A DNA stretch of 64,000 nucleotides from an uncultured Lachnospiraceae bacterium (GTDB lineage Bacteria > Bacillota > Clostridia > Lachnospirales > Lachnospiraceae): contig CAMWCA010000001.1 in assembly GCA_947172705.1 (NCBI GenBank), positions 1 through 64,000 of the forward strand, given 5' to 3'. Shown piece after piece: positions 1-10,543 of this stretch. A model generated the notes under the pieces. The model was not told the DNA's origin, ran no database searches, and was given only the letters and a program-made list of their open reading frames with translations. The position numbers and the translations under genes are program-made. Position 1 is the first letter of the stretch, and the number at the start of each line of letters is the position of its first letter.

Positions 1-89
1 TTATTCTGGCAAATCGCCCACTTGCAATCTCCCGGTGGATTTAGTATACTACAAAATAGAAATCAGCATTTCGGAAGGAGAAATGTAGC

Positions 90-470
90 ATGGCTGAATT
101 TACAGAAAGAAAAAGATGGGTGTTTTTAGGGCTTCCCTTCACCTTTACCAAGTATATTATTAAAGAAAATATGCTCACCATTGACAGCGGGCTTTTCAAA
201 AAGGTTGAGAATGACTGTTATATGTATAAAGTACAGGATGTGGAACTGGTTACTTCTTTTGCAGAGCGGATCGTGGGGATCGGAACCGTGGTATGCTATA
301 CGGGGGATACCACTCATCCCAAACTGATTCTTTCCCATATTAAAAATGCAAAGACCATCAAGGATTTCATTTTGGAGGCGTCCGAGCAGGCGAGGATGAA
401 ACGCCGTACATTAAATACGTTGGATATCGGAGCGGGGATCGACGACCTGGACGGAGATGATTTGAATTAG
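90..470 (+). CDS. small PH-domain-like (YdbT/bPH2-type) conserved protein
   Basis: 126-aa ORF with SD upstream (gaaggag); N-terminal RKRWVFLGLPFTFTKYII resembles small bacterial PH-like proteins. Confidence 0.55.
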   Translation: MAEFTERKRWVFLGLPFTFTKYIIKENMLTIDSGLFKKVENDCYMYKVQDVELVTSFAERIVGIGTVVCYTGDTTHPKLILSHIKNAKTIKDFILEASEQARMKRRTLNTLDIGAGIDDLDGDDLN

Positions 471-532
471 CGGCGGATGCCGCCGCAGTCTGCGGGGCGG
501 CTTATGGCAATAAGAAAGGGCGGTATGAGGGA

Positions 533-952
533 TCATACCGCTTCGTTATTGTGGGCGTCTTCCTGGGAGAGGAGTTTTTCAAATAAAAGCCCGGCAAAGA
601 ACCAGTTGGGGAAGTAATCCAGGCGCACCACTTTGCGGATATGCCAACGGGAACGCTCGTAATTCCAGGGGCAAAGGGCGCGCTTGTCCAGGAAACGTCC
701 TGAGAGATATTCTCCGGCAAAAATGCACAGCGCATAAATACTTCCCCTGACCTGAATGGGAATCTTTTTCAGCTTTTTGAATAAAGGTTCCAGCAGACAT
801 GCGCTGCCGTAGATGGGGAACATCCACAGGGAGGTCTGTCCCATCAACCGCAGCTCCCTTTTTTGCAGGGAATGAAGCGCCGTAAAGGTGATTTCAAGGC
901 ACCAGCCCAAAACACCGCATTTTACAAAGTTTTTAAAAAAGGTTTTCATCAT
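533..952 (-). CDS. putative ABC-transporter permease-like membrane protein (PF06541/CmpB-like)
   Basis: ORF runs 533..1087; likely start is the internal MMKTFFKNF at 952; GWCLEI and FPIYG motifs typical of this membrane family. Confidence 0.5.
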   Translation of the reverse strand: MMKTFFKNFVKCGVLGWCLEITFTALHSLQKRELRLMGQTSLWMFPIYGSACLLEPLFKKLKKIPIQVRGSIYALCIFAGEYLSGRFLDKRALCPWNYERSRWHIRKVVRLDYFPNWFFAGLLFEKLLSQEDAHNNEAV

Positions 953-1012
953 ACTATCAGTATGGTGAAAAGAAGCGCAATTATTCATGGGATTATGGAA
1001 GAAGCATTCAAA

Positions 1013-2383
1013 ATGGAAGAGACGATCAAAAATCAGAAAATCATGACTTATCGTGAAACAATGGAATATGTGGAGGAACTGAAGCAATACGGAAGTGTGC
1101 CGGGGCTGGAGAATATCAGAAATTTGTGCGCCAAATTGGGAAACCCGGAAGACTCCCTGTCATTTATACACATTGCAGGAACCAACGGAAAAGGTTCGGC
1201 GCTTGCCTTTATTTCTGAAATTTTAAAGGCGGCGGGATACCGCACGGGAAGATATCTTTCCCCCACTCTTTTCGAATACAGAGAGCGCATCCAGATCAAT
1301 GGAAGACCCATCGGCAAAAAGGAGCTGTGCAGACAGATGAGCCGTATGAGGGAGATCTGTGAGGAGCTTACAGCGGAGGGGAAAAACCATCCCACGGCAT
1401 TTGAGATCGAGACGGCGATTGCATTTCAGTGTTTTAAGGAACAGAAATGTGAGATCGTAGTTTTGGAAGCCGGGCTGGGAGGGCTTTTGGATGCCACTAA
1501 CGTTGTTTCTAATACGCTGGCGGCGGTGTTTACCTCTATCAGTTATGACCATATGGGAGTTTTGGGAAATACCCTGAAGGAGATCGCAGAGAATAAGGCA
1601 GGCATTGTGAAGCCGGGGGCAAGGGTAGTGGCGGTGAAAGGAGAACCGGAAGTAATGGAAGTACTGCAAAAGAGGGCGGAAGCGTTAAAACTCCCCTTTC
1701 GTGTGGCAGATCCCGGCGAGGCGTCAAATATAAAGAGAAGCCTGGGAAAACAGACCTTTACCTATAAAACATACAAGAACCTGACGATTCACCTTTTGGG
1801 AAGCTATCAGATAGACAATGCCGTTCTTGCCCTGGAGACTATGGAGGCGCTCAGGGAAAGGGGCTTTTCCATACCGGAAAAGGCAGTTTACAAAGGGTTT
1901 GCGGATACCGTATGGCAGGGAAGGTTTCAGATTTTATCCAAGAACCCCTTGTTCATTGCAGACGGCGCCCATAACAGGGATGGCGCAGGGAGGCTTAGAG
2001 AAACCATTGGTTTTTATTTTACAAACAAACGGATTCTATATATAATAGGCATATTGAGGGATAAGGAGCAGGATGAGATCTTAAAGGCCACCTGCCCTCT
2101 TGCAGATCAGATTCTGACGGTTCCTACCAGAGGAGAGCGGGGGCTTTCCTCCTATGAGCTTGCCTGCAAGGCGAGGGAATATCACCCCAATGTGACGGCG
2201 CTGGACAGTGTGGAGGAAGCGGTGGAAATGGCTTACCTGCTTGCAGATAAAGACACGGCGGTGATCGCCTTTGGTTCCCTGTCCTATCTGGGAGAACTGA
2301 TCCAATATGTAGAAAGAATAACCGCCGGTAAAGGCGGAAACGAGATCGGGAGAGATTCACATGGTAAACAAAGAAAAGATTGA
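1013..2383 (+). CDS. folC: bifunctional folylpolyglutamate synthase/dihydrofolate synthase
   Basis: [11 protein letters not shown]-loop, [14 protein letters not shown] and DGAHNRDG motifs; start chosen downstream of the longest ORF start (863). Confidence 0.93.
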   Translation: MEETIKNQKIMTYRETMEYVEELKQYGSVPGLENIRNLCAKLGNPEDSLSFIHIAGTNGKGSALAFISEILKAAGYRTGRYLSPTLFEYRERIQINGRPIGKKELCRQMSRMREICEELTAEGKNHPTAFEIETAIAFQCFKEQKCEIVVLEAGLGGLLDATNVVSNTLAAVFTSISYDHMGVLGNTLKEIAENKAGIVKPGARVVAVKGEPEVMEVLQKRAEALKLPFRVADPGEASNIKRSLGKQTFTYKTYKNLTIHLLGSYQIDNAVLALETMEALRERGFSIPEKAVYKGFADTVWQGRFQILSKNPLFIADGAHNRDGAGRLRETIGFYFTNKRILYIIGILRDKEQDEILKATCPLADQILTVPTRGERGLSSYELACKAREYHPNVTALDSVEEAVEMAYLLADKDTAVIAFGSLSYLGELIQYVERITAGKGGNEIGRDSHGKQRKD

Positions 2384-2915
2384 GGAAGCTGTAAGGCTCC
2401 TTTTGGAAGGAATAGGGGAGGATACTGACAGAGAAGGGTTAAGGGATACGCCGAAGCGGGTAGCGCGGATGTATGAGGAGATCTTTTCCGGTATGGAGGA
2501 GGATGCAGGGGAGCATCTTTCCAGAACCTTTACCGCTGAAAATAACGAAATGATTCTGGAAAAGGATATTGTTTTCTATTCCACCTGTGAACACCATCTG
2601 ATGCCTTTTTACGGAAAGGCGCACATTGCCTACATTCCCGATGGAAAAGTGGTTGGGATCAGCAAGCTTGCCCGGACGGTGGAAGTCTTTGCAAGGCGGC
2701 TGCAGATTCAGGAAAAACTGACGGCGCAGATCGCAGATGCAGTTATGGAGTGCTTAAGCCCCAGGGGGGTCATGGTTCTTGTGGAAGCGGAGCATATGTG
2801 TATGACTATGCGTGGGGTGAAAAAGCCGGGAAGCCATACGGTGACCATGGTTTCCCGAGGCATATTTGAAGAGGATGAAACATTAAAAAGAACCTTTCTT
2901 GATCTGGTAAGATAG
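2361..2915 (+). CDS. folE: GTP cyclohydrolase I
   Basis: [20 protein letters not shown] and [11 protein letters not shown] signatures. Confidence 0.97.
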   Translation: MVNKEKIEEAVRLLLEGIGEDTDREGLRDTPKRVARMYEEIFSGMEEDAGEHLSRTFTAENNEMILEKDIVFYSTCEHHLMPFYGKAHIAYIPDGKVVGISKLARTVEVFARRLQIQEKLTAQIADAVMECLSPRGVMVLVEAEHMCMTMRGVKKPGSHTVTMVSRGIFEEDETLKRTFLDLVR

Positions 2916-2937
2916 GAGAGCAGCGTGGCGCACAGGC

Positions 2938-3432
2938 ATGGAGGGGAAGATGGAACGTATTAACCAAATCCTGGCATCCGACCTATATGGAGGATATCTG
3001 AAAAAAAACAATAAGGCAGAGGCGGGACGACGCTTCTGCCGTCATAATATGGGGCATTTTCTGGATGTGGCGCGGATCGCATGGATACTGAATCAGGAAG
3101 AGGGCTATGGGCAGGAGAAGGAGCTGGTCTATGCCGCAGCTCTTTTGCACGATATTGGAAGATGGATGCAGTATGAGCAGGGGGTACCCCATGAGCAGGC
3201 AAGCGCCGCCCTGGCGCCGGAGATATTGAGATCCTGTGGTTTTGCCCGGGAAGAGGAAGAGACGGTTATAAAGGCAATTGGAAATCATAGAAACGCCGAC
3301 ATAAAGGAAGAGAAATCCTTATCAGGGCTTTTGTACCGCGCCGACAAATACAGCCGTCCCTGCTTTGCCTGTGAGATGAAAGAGGCATGTGATTGGAAAA
3401 CGGGTAAAAAGAATTTACAGCTGTTTTTATAG
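2938..3432 (+). CDS. HD-domain phosphohydrolase in folate operon
   Basis: CRHNMGHFLDVARIAWIL and AALLHDIGRWMQ HD motifs; sits between folE and folP. Confidence 0.85.
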   Translation: MEGKMERINQILASDLYGGYLKKNNKAEAGRRFCRHNMGHFLDVARIAWILNQEEGYGQEKELVYAAALLHDIGRWMQYEQGVPHEQASAALAPEILRSCGFAREEEETVIKAIGNHRNADIKEEKSLSGLLYRADKYSRPCFACEMKEACDWKTGKKNLQLFL

Positions 3433-3468
3433 AAAACAGACAAAAGAAGCTTTGGCATGGAGGATAGA

Positions 3469-4314
3469 ATGAAGATTGGCAGCCATGATTTTGACCTGAA
3501 AAACCATACCTATGTTATGGGAATCTTAAATGTAACGCCGGATTCTTTTTCCGATGGGGGAAAGTTTAACCATCTGGACAAGGCGCTTTTCCATGTAGAG
3601 GAAATGGTGGAGGAAGGAATGGATATTCTGGATATCGGAGGAGAATCCACCAGACCGGGTTATACGCCTTTGTCCTGTGAAGAGGAGATTGAGCGGGTGG
3701 TTCCCGTAATCGAAGGGGTGAAAAAGAGATTTGATGTTCCGGTTTCCCTGGATACCTGCAAGGGAGAGGTGGCAAAAGCAGGAATTTGGGCGGGAGCGGA
3801 TCTGATCAATGATATATGGGGGTTAAAATATGATCCTGCCATGGCGGGTATTATTGGAGCCGCCCATCTTCCCTGTGTCCTGATGCATAACCGCAGGGAA
3901 GCAGTTTACCGGAACTTTATGGAGGATGTGTTACAGGATTTGAGGGAAACGCTTGTATTGGCACATGGCGGAGGAATTGCCGATGATAAGATCATTCTGG
4001 ACCCGGGGATTGGTTTTGGAAAGACCCGTGAACACAACCTGCTCCTTCTTAAGTCCCTGGAAAGACTGCTGGAACTGGGATACCCCACCCTTTTGGGAAG
4101 CAGCCGAAAGTCGGTGGTGGGGCTTACCCTGGGACTCCCTGTATCAGAACGGCTGGAGGGCACTTTGGTCACCACTGTTTTTGCAGTATTGCAGGGATGC
4201 TCTTTTGTACGGGTACATGATATTAAGGAAAATGTGCGTGCGGTGAAAATGACGGAAGCGATCTTAAAATCAGAGGATATGGATGGAAATGAAGATGGAT
4301 CAGATCAAAATTGA
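3469..4314 (+). CDS. folP: dihydropteroate synthase
   Basis: MGILNVTPDSFSDGG, DIGGESTRPG and DPGIGFGKT; start 3469 has GGAGG upstream (ORF from 3457). Confidence 0.97.
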   Translation: MKIGSHDFDLKNHTYVMGILNVTPDSFSDGGKFNHLDKALFHVEEMVEEGMDILDIGGESTRPGYTPLSCEEEIERVVPVIEGVKKRFDVPVSLDTCKGEVAKAGIWAGADLINDIWGLKYDPAMAGIIGAAHLPCVLMHNRREAVYRNFMEDVLQDLRETLVLAHGGGIADDKIILDPGIGFGKTREHNLLLLKSLERLLELGYPTLLGSSRKSVVGLTLGLPVSERLEGTLVTTVFAVLQGCSFVRVHDIKENVRAVKMTEAILKSEDMDGNEDGSDQN

Positions 4315-5167
4315 AAATCTGGAGGTGTATGCTGCCCACGGGGTTTTTCAGGAGGAGACCCGAGAGGGACAGCTGTTTTTGGTGGACGTGACTTTAAATA
4401 CAGATTTAAGGCAGGCGGGGCTTGCCGATCAGCTTACGCTGTCTACCCATTATGGGGAGGTGTGTGAGACGATCAATGGTTATCTAAGAGAGCATACTTT
4501 TTTGCTGATCGAGGCGGCGGCGGAACATTTGGCGGAGGAGCTTCTTTTGCGCTTCCCCCTTGTGAACAGTCTGACGTTGGAATTGAAAAAGCCCCATGCA
4601 CCCATCCGGCTTCCCTTTTCAAATGTTTCCGTAAGGATCGAAAGAGGCTGGAAAAAAGTATATCTGGGAATCGGCTCCAATCTGGGAGACCGTAAGAAAT
4701 TTTTGGAGCAGGGGATCTCAGGGTTAAAGCGCAATCCCCGGGTCCGCAGGGTGGAATGTTCCCAAGTGATAGAAACAAAGCCCTATGGAGGCGTGGAACA
4801 GGGGGATTTTTACAACGGGGCAATAGCCCTTGAAACCTTACTTTCGCCTTACGAACTGCTGGATTATCTGCATCAGTTGGAAGCGGCAGCGGGAAGAGAA
4901 AGAAAGCTCCGCTGGGGTCCCCGTACCCTGGATCTGGATATTTTATTTTATGAAGATTTTATTTCTCAGGATGCGGTGCTTACGGTTCCTCATCCGGATA
5001 TGGAAAACAGGGTTTTTGTGCTGGAACCTTTAAATCAACTCTGCCCCTGGTATCGGCATCCGGTGACGGGAAAAAGCGTAAGGCAGATGCTGGAAGAACT
5101 GAAGAAAAAGTGTGGAAATGAGGAAGAATGTGAAAAAAGGAATGAAACGCCCCAAAGGCAGCTGTGA
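4283..5167 (+). CDS. folK: bifunctional dihydroneopterin aldolase / HPPK (FolB-FolK fusion)
   Basis: N-term VYAAHGVFQEE (FolB), C-term YLGIGSNLGDR and GPRTLDLDILFY (HPPK) in one ORF. Confidence 0.94.
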   Translation: MEMKMDQIKIENLEVYAAHGVFQEETREGQLFLVDVTLNTDLRQAGLADQLTLSTHYGEVCETINGYLREHTFLLIEAAAEHLAEELLLRFPLVNSLTLELKKPHAPIRLPFSNVSVRIERGWKKVYLGIGSNLGDRKKFLEQGISGLKRNPRVRRVECSQVIETKPYGGVEQGDFYNGAIALETLLSPYELLDYLHQLEAAAGRERKLRWGPRTLDLDILFYEDFISQDAVLTVPHPDMENRVFVLEPLNQLCPWYRHPVTGKSVRQMLEELKKKCGNEEECEKRNETPQRQL

Positions 5168-5327
5168 GCAGTGCAATAACTATGTTTATGATGAGGACTA
5201 TGAATGCTATACCTGCGAGATGGATCTGGATGAGGACGAGATGGCAAGGTTTTTGTCAGGTTCCTATAAAGACTGCCCTTACTACCAGCCCGGAGATGAA
5301 TATCTGATCGTAAGAAAGCAGATGTAA
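5112..5327 (+). CDS. small cysteine-rich DUF6472-like protein
   Basis: 71 aa: CEQCNNYVYDEDYECYTCEMDLDEDEMARF. Confidence 0.7.
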   Translation: MEMRKNVKKGMKRPKGSCEQCNNYVYDEDYECYTCEMDLDEDEMARFLSGSYKDCPYYQPGDEYLIVRKQM

Positions 5328-5367
5328 AAGGGCGGCAGCAGGGCAGCAAAATAACAAAGGAGCAGCG

Positions 5368-6396
5368 TTATTTTACAGGAACGGCGTTTTGCGCGGCGGA
5401 AAAGGCTCCGATCTGGATCGGACCGTTGACGGGGGTACGATAAACGGGAACCTCTGAGCCAAATGCGTTAAAATAAGCGTACTGGGAGGTAAGGTTGATG
5501 TTTTCATAATTTCCTTCCGCCAGGATTTCAGGATTGCTGCCATCCAGTCCCATCCGCATCAGGGCGGGGGCGTCAACGGAATTTTTCTGATAGTAGATAA
5601 ATTGATCGCCCACATTGAAGGTGTCTACCCGGTCGTTTGTAAGGATCTCAACCGTATTGGACGAGAGAGAGTAACGGCACAGGCAGTAATTGCTGGAAAT
5701 GTCCATATAATAGATGTATCCCTGATGATATGCCGGAAAGCACAGATTTCCCTCCAAAACAGTGGAGATGGTGTCTGTTCTGGTATCCAGGGCATAGAGA
5801 TAGTGGTCTTTGTCCGCCCCGCTGAAATAGATGATGCCGTTGTTGCATGCCGCAGGGTTGATCATAACATCAGATACAAATTCATTTTCAGATTTATCGG
5901 TTTTGACTTTATACAGTTTGGTGAAATCCTTGTTATTATAGCGCTGATAGTAGAGATAATCGCCGGTAAGGACCATGTTCACGGAAGCGCTTCGGTCAAG
6001 GCATTTGGTGTGGGAACCGTTTGACTTTGAGCGGTAAACGCCGAAGGTGCGCACCACATAGCCCATGCCGCTTCCCCCGTTTACACTGTCCATATAATAA
6101 TAGATGTAATCTCCTCCGGTGTTGATGGAGTTTACCTGGGCGTCAGAGAGCTTCTTTACCTCTGTCTCGTCAGCGTTCATGGAATAGAGACATCCTCCGT
6201 CATAGGCATTTGAAAAATAAACCTTTCCGTTGTTTTCAGCAAAGAGACCTCCGTTGTTTAAGTTTCCGGCGGTATTTCCGGTAACGGCTGGATCATTTGG
6301 GGGTACTCTTTGTGCAAGAGAGGAGAAAACGGCGGAGACAATTAATACCAATAAAATAACTGCTACTACCAGCAGCGTTTTCCAGTTCTTTTTCAT
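5368..6396 (-). CDS. DUF5050-domain membrane-anchored beta-propeller-like protein
   Basis: N-terminal TM helix, repeated Y-x-Y-Y and D-G-S-N motifs. Confidence 0.7.
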   Translation of the reverse strand: MKKNWKTLLVVAVILLVLIVSAVFSSLAQRVPPNDPAVTGNTAGNLNNGGLFAENNGKVYFSNAYDGGCLYSMNADETEVKKLSDAQVNSINTGGDYIYYYMDSVNGGSGMGYVVRTFGVYRSKSNGSHTKCLDRSASVNMVLTGDYLYYQRYNNKDFTKLYKVKTDKSENEFVSDVMINPAACNNGIIYFSGADKDHYLYALDTRTDTISTVLEGNLCFPAYHQGYIYYMDISSNYCLCRYSLSSNTVEILTNDRVDTFNVGDQFIYYQKNSVDAPALMRMGLDGSNPEILAEGNYENINLTSQYAYFNAFGSEVPVYRTPVNGPIQIGAFSAAQNAVPVK

Positions 6397-6530
6397 AGAT
6401 TTATTCCTTTCAGTTCAGATCATTCTGGTTTTATTATAATAAGCTGATTTTTGTTACGCAATAGGAATTGTGCTTGAATCCCATATTTTTTTAATATAAA
6501 ATACTATTGTCAGGAAAGGAATGAGTGAAA

Positions 6531-7655
6531 ATGGATTTATTGGATTTACGCAGACAGATTGATGAGATCGACACCAGGATCGTGGAACTGTATGAAAAGC
6601 GGATGGACATATCCAGGCAGGTTGCCGAATATAAAATAGAAACCGGCAAAAAGGTTTTTGACAAGGTGAGGGAGGAAGAGAAGCTGCGCAGTGTGAAGGC
6701 GCTGACCCACAGCGAGTTTAACAGCACGGGAATAGGGGAGCTTTTTGAACAGATCATGGCGATCAGCCGGAAGCTTCAGTACCGCCTGCTGACGGAACAG
6801 TGCGGCAGTGGAAAACTGCCTTTTATCCAAGTGGACAGCCTGGAGACGGGAAAAGCAAGAGTGGTATTTCAGGGAGCGGAAGGCGCCTACTCTCAGGCGG
6901 CGATGATGCAGTATTTCGGAGATCAGGTAAACAGTTTTCACGTTGAGACCTTTCGGGACGCTATGATCGCCATTGACGAAGGCAGGGCGGATTTTGCGGT
7001 GCTTCCTATCGAAAATTCCACGGCAGGCATTGTCAGTGAAATATACGATCTTCTGGTAGAATTTGAGAACTATATTGTGGGAGAACAGATCATACGGATC
7101 GAGCATTGTCTGATGGCAGTGCCGGGGACAAAGCTGGAAGAGATCAAAACAGTATACTCCCATCCCCAGTCCCTGATGCAGTCGGCGCGGTTTTTAAGCG
7201 AATACAGCTGGCAGCAGATCAGTATGCAGAACAATGCCTTTGCGGCGAAGAAAGTTTCTTTGGATCAGGACAAAGGACAGGCGGCGATTGCCGGCGAAGC
7301 GGCGGCAAAGCTGTACGGGCTCCAGGTGCTTGTAAAGGGGGTCAACCAGTCCCAGACCAACTCCACCCGGTTTATTATCGTGACCAATCAGAAAATCTTT
7401 CTGGAACAGGCAAAAAAGGTCAGCATTTGCTTTGAGGTTCCCCATGAAAGCGGGTCCTTGTACCACATGCTTTCCCATTTTATCTATAATCATCTGAATA
7501 TGAACAAGATCGAAAGCAGACCCATAGAGGGAAGAAACTGGGAGTACCGATTTTTTATTGACTTTGACGGCAATCTTTCGGACAGTTCCGTCAGGAACGC
7601 TCTGCGGGGATTGCGGGAAGAAGCGAGGAATATGCGGATACTGGGCAATTATTAG
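6531..7655 (+). CDS. pheA: bifunctional chorismate mutase / prephenate dehydratase (P-protein)
   Basis: DLRRQIDEIDTRIVELYEKRM (chorismate mutase), FQGAEGAYSQAA and PIENSTAGIV, NSTRFIIV (PDT), ESRPIEGRNWEYRFFIDFDG (ACT). Confidence 0.95.
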   Translation: MDLLDLRRQIDEIDTRIVELYEKRMDISRQVAEYKIETGKKVFDKVREEEKLRSVKALTHSEFNSTGIGELFEQIMAISRKLQYRLLTEQCGSGKLPFIQVDSLETGKARVVFQGAEGAYSQAAMMQYFGDQVNSFHVETFRDAMIAIDEGRADFAVLPIENSTAGIVSEIYDLLVEFENYIVGEQIIRIEHCLMAVPGTKLEEIKTVYSHPQSLMQSARFLSEYSWQQISMQNNAFAAKKVSLDQDKGQAAIAGEAAAKLYGLQVLVKGVNQSQTNSTRFIIVTNQKIFLEQAKKVSICFEVPHESGSLYHMLSHFIYNHLNMNKIESRPIEGRNWEYRFFIDFDGNLSDSSVRNALRGLREEARNMRILGNY

Positions 7656-7682
7656 ACGTCCGTATAAACAGAGGAAAAGAGC

Positions 7683-8993
7683 ATGAGGGAACAGGAATTA
7701 ATCGTATATAAGGATTTTGAGAAAGATGAAGGAAAGCTGCTCTATGACATGGCATGGCTGATGGAGCATTATGGGGATGAATATTACAATAGAGAGGACA
7801 TGGCTGCTCTTTTGTACGAGTGTATCCACCGGCTTTTAGAGATGGCGGGCAACCATGGTTTTTACGGAAATCTCTGGCACTGCTATCTGTCCAATCTGCT
7901 GGTCAATAACGAAAACAGCTACAGCAGAGCATGTGAGATCAGAGGTCCGGTAGAAGGAACCATTAACCGTGCGGTGCTTCACGATATCGTGATCTTGAAA
8001 GAATTTTTTGACTATGATTTTTCCCATATGGTGCAGACACTGGGCGTAGAAGGATTTGACCTGGTTACGGAATACAGCGCCAGCGACAGTGAAAGTAAGG
8101 TGTACAACAGCCGGATCAGAGAAAGGATCTGCTCCCTTGCGGTAAAATTTACCCAGAACCACACGCCGGATGAGATGAAAGATACGCTGACGGAATTTTA
8201 TAAAGACTGCGGAGTGGGAAAATTCGGGCTGCACAAGGCGTTCCGGGTGGTACATGAGGGAAATGGAGTGGAAATCGTACCCATCCAAAATATTGCCCAT
8301 GTGCATTTGGATGATCTGGTGGGCTATGAGATTCCCAAGCAAAAGCTGATCGAGAATACCGAGGCGTTTGTGGAGGGGAGAAAGGCGAACAACTGTCTGC
8401 TTTTCGGGGATGCAGGAACCGGAAAATCCTCCAGTATCAAGGGCATTGCAAATGCCTATTACGAGAAGGGGCTGCGTATCATTGAAGTGTACAAGCACCA
8501 GTTTCAGGATCTCAATGAGGTGATTACCCAGATCAAAAACCGAAACTATAAGTTCATCATATACATGGATGATCTGAGCTTTGAGGATTTCGAGATCGAA
8601 TATAAATACCTGAAAGCAGTGATAGAAGGGGGATTGGAGAAGAAGCCCCGGAATGTATTGATCTATGCTACCTCCAACAGACGCCACCTGGTTCGGGAGA
8701 AGTTCTCCGACAAGGAGGAGCGCCGGGACGACCTTCATGCAGGGGATACGGTTCAGGAGAAGCTTTCTCTGGTATCCAGGTTTGGCGTGACCATCTTTTT
8801 TGCCGCGCCGGATAAAAAAGAGTTTCAGAACATCGTAAAGGTTCTGGCGGAGCGGTATCAGGTTTCCATGCCGGAGGAGGAGCTTTTGCTGGAGGCAAAC
8901 AAGTGGGAGCTTGCCCACGGCGGATTGTCGGGAAGATGTGCACAGCAGTTTATTGATTATTTACTGGGAAAGAAGGGAAATTCATGTCAGTAA
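7683..8993 (+). CDS. DUF815-family AAA ATPase
   Basis: LLFGDAGTGKSSSIKGIAN P-loop, IIYMDDLSFEDFE, IYATSNRRHLVRE. Confidence 0.88.
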   Translation: MREQELIVYKDFEKDEGKLLYDMAWLMEHYGDEYYNREDMAALLYECIHRLLEMAGNHGFYGNLWHCYLSNLLVNNENSYSRACEIRGPVEGTINRAVLHDIVILKEFFDYDFSHMVQTLGVEGFDLVTEYSASDSESKVYNSRIRERICSLAVKFTQNHTPDEMKDTLTEFYKDCGVGKFGLHKAFRVVHEGNGVEIVPIQNIAHVHLDDLVGYEIPKQKLIENTEAFVEGRKANNCLLFGDAGTGKSSSIKGIANAYYEKGLRIIEVYKHQFQDLNEVITQIKNRNYKFIIYMDDLSFEDFEIEYKYLKAVIEGGLEKKPRNVLIYATSNRRHLVREKFSDKEERRDDLHAGDTVQEKLSLVSRFGVTIFFAAPDKKEFQNIVKVLAERYQVSMPEEELLLEANKWELAHGGLSGRCAQQFIDYLLGKKGNSCQ

Positions 8994-10525
8994 GAACATT
9001 TGCAGCCCTTGACATCGGCTCGTATGAGCTGTCTATGAAAATTTTTGAGGTTTCCAGGGCAAGAGGAATGCGGGAGATCGACCATATCAGGCACAGCATT
9101 GACATGGGAACGGAGACCTACAGCACCGGAAAGCTTTCCTATGACAGAGTGGATGAGCTTTGCCGGGTGCTTCGGGAGTTTGGGGATATTATGAAATCCT
9201 ATCAGGTGGCGGATTACAGGGCTTATGGAACCAGCGCCATCAGAGAATCCAAAAACAGGGCGATTCTGTTGGATCAGATCGAGCAGAGAACGGGAATCAG
9301 GATCGAAGTGCTGAGCAACTCGGAGCAGCGTTTTCTGGATTACAAATCCATTGCTTTTCAGGGAGAGGGTTTTCAGAAGATCATCGAAAACGGAACCGCC
9401 ATTTTGGATATTGGAGGAGGGAGCATCCAGCTTTCCCTGTTTGACAATGATACCCTGGTATCTACCCAGAACCTGCGGCTGGGGGTTCTGCGGCTTCAGG
9501 AGAATCTGAATCATCTGGATGCCAGCATCAGCCGTTATGAGGAACTGATCGGAGAGATCGTAGAGTCTCAGATGAGCGTTTACAAAAAGTTGTATTTAAA
9601 GGATCGAACCATTAAAAATATCATTGTAGTGGACGATTATATTTCGGCAATTGTAAAGCGCAGAGAGACCGGTGTCCAAAAAGGCGGATTTGCAGATAAA
9701 AAGCTGATGGATCATTTTATGCAGAGCCTTCAGACCAAAAGCCTGCCGGAGCTGGCAAAAGTTTTGGATATGCCGGAGGAAAACATGATGCTTTTGTTGA
9801 TTTCCATGATTTTGCTGCGGAATATCATGGAGGATATGGGAGCGGAGCAGATCTGGGCGCCGGGGGTAACGCTGTGCGACGGAATTGCCTATGAATATGC
9901 GGAAAAGAATAAAATGATCGCCTCCCCCCATGATTTTGAGAAGGACATTATCGCCTGCGCCCAGAATATCAGCAAACGTTACAGAGGCAGTAAAAAGAGA
10001 AGCGAAACTCTGGAAAAGATAGCCCTTACGGTTTTTGACAGCATGAAGCGGGTGCATGGGCTGGATAAACGGGCGCGGCTGCTTTTGCAGATCGCCACCA
10101 TTCTTCACGACTGTGGGAAATATATCAGTATGGCGAATCTGGGGGAGTGTTCCTATAGCATTATCATGGCAACGGAGATCATAGGCTTGTCCCATCTGGA
10201 GCGGGAGATCGTTGCCAATGTGGTAAAGTACAACCATTTGGAATTTGATTATTATGAGACCAAGGGAAGCTTAAACGCCCTGGACAATGAATCTTATCTC
10301 AAGATTGCAAAGCTGATCGCCATTCTCCGTCTTGCCAACGGGCTGGATCGGAGCCACAAGCAGAAATTCAGAGATATGAGAATTTCCCTGAGAGAAGAGG
10401 AACTGGTCATCACAGTCAACACCAATGAGGATATTACACTGGAAAAGGGGCTTTTTGATGCCCGGGCGGATTTTTTTGAGGAAGTATACAATATAAGGCC
10501 TTTGATCAGGCGAAAGAGAATTTAA
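8984..10525 (+). CDS. ppx: exopolyphosphatase / Ppx-GppA family with HD-like C-terminal domain
   Basis: ALDIGSYELSMKIFE, YGTSAIRESKNR, AILDIGGGSIQLSLF, ATILHDCGKYIS. Confidence 0.88.
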   Translation: MSVRTFAALDIGSYELSMKIFEVSRARGMREIDHIRHSIDMGTETYSTGKLSYDRVDELCRVLREFGDIMKSYQVADYRAYGTSAIRESKNRAILLDQIEQRTGIRIEVLSNSEQRFLDYKSIAFQGEGFQKIIENGTAILDIGGGSIQLSLFDNDTLVSTQNLRLGVLRLQENLNHLDASISRYEELIGEIVESQMSVYKKLYLKDRTIKNIIVVDDYISAIVKRRETGVQKGGFADKKLMDHFMQSLQTKSLPELAKVLDMPEENMMLLLISMILLRNIMEDMGAEQIWAPGVTLCDGIAYEYAEKNKMIASPHDFEKDIIACAQNISKRYRGSKKRSETLEKIALTVFDSMKRVHGLDKRARLLLQIATILHDCGKYISMANLGECSYSIIMATEIIGLSHLEREIVANVVKYNHLEFDYYETKGSLNALDNESYLKIAKLIAILRLANGLDRSHKQKFRDMRISLREEELVITVNTNEDITLEKGLFDARADFFEEVYNIRPLIRRKRI

Positions 10526-10543
10526 AAAGGAAGGGAGGCTGTT

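Noticed and set aside
7836-8918. 360-aa minus-strand ORF
   Set aside because: Fully antisense to the DUF815 ATPase with recognisable motifs on the + strand.
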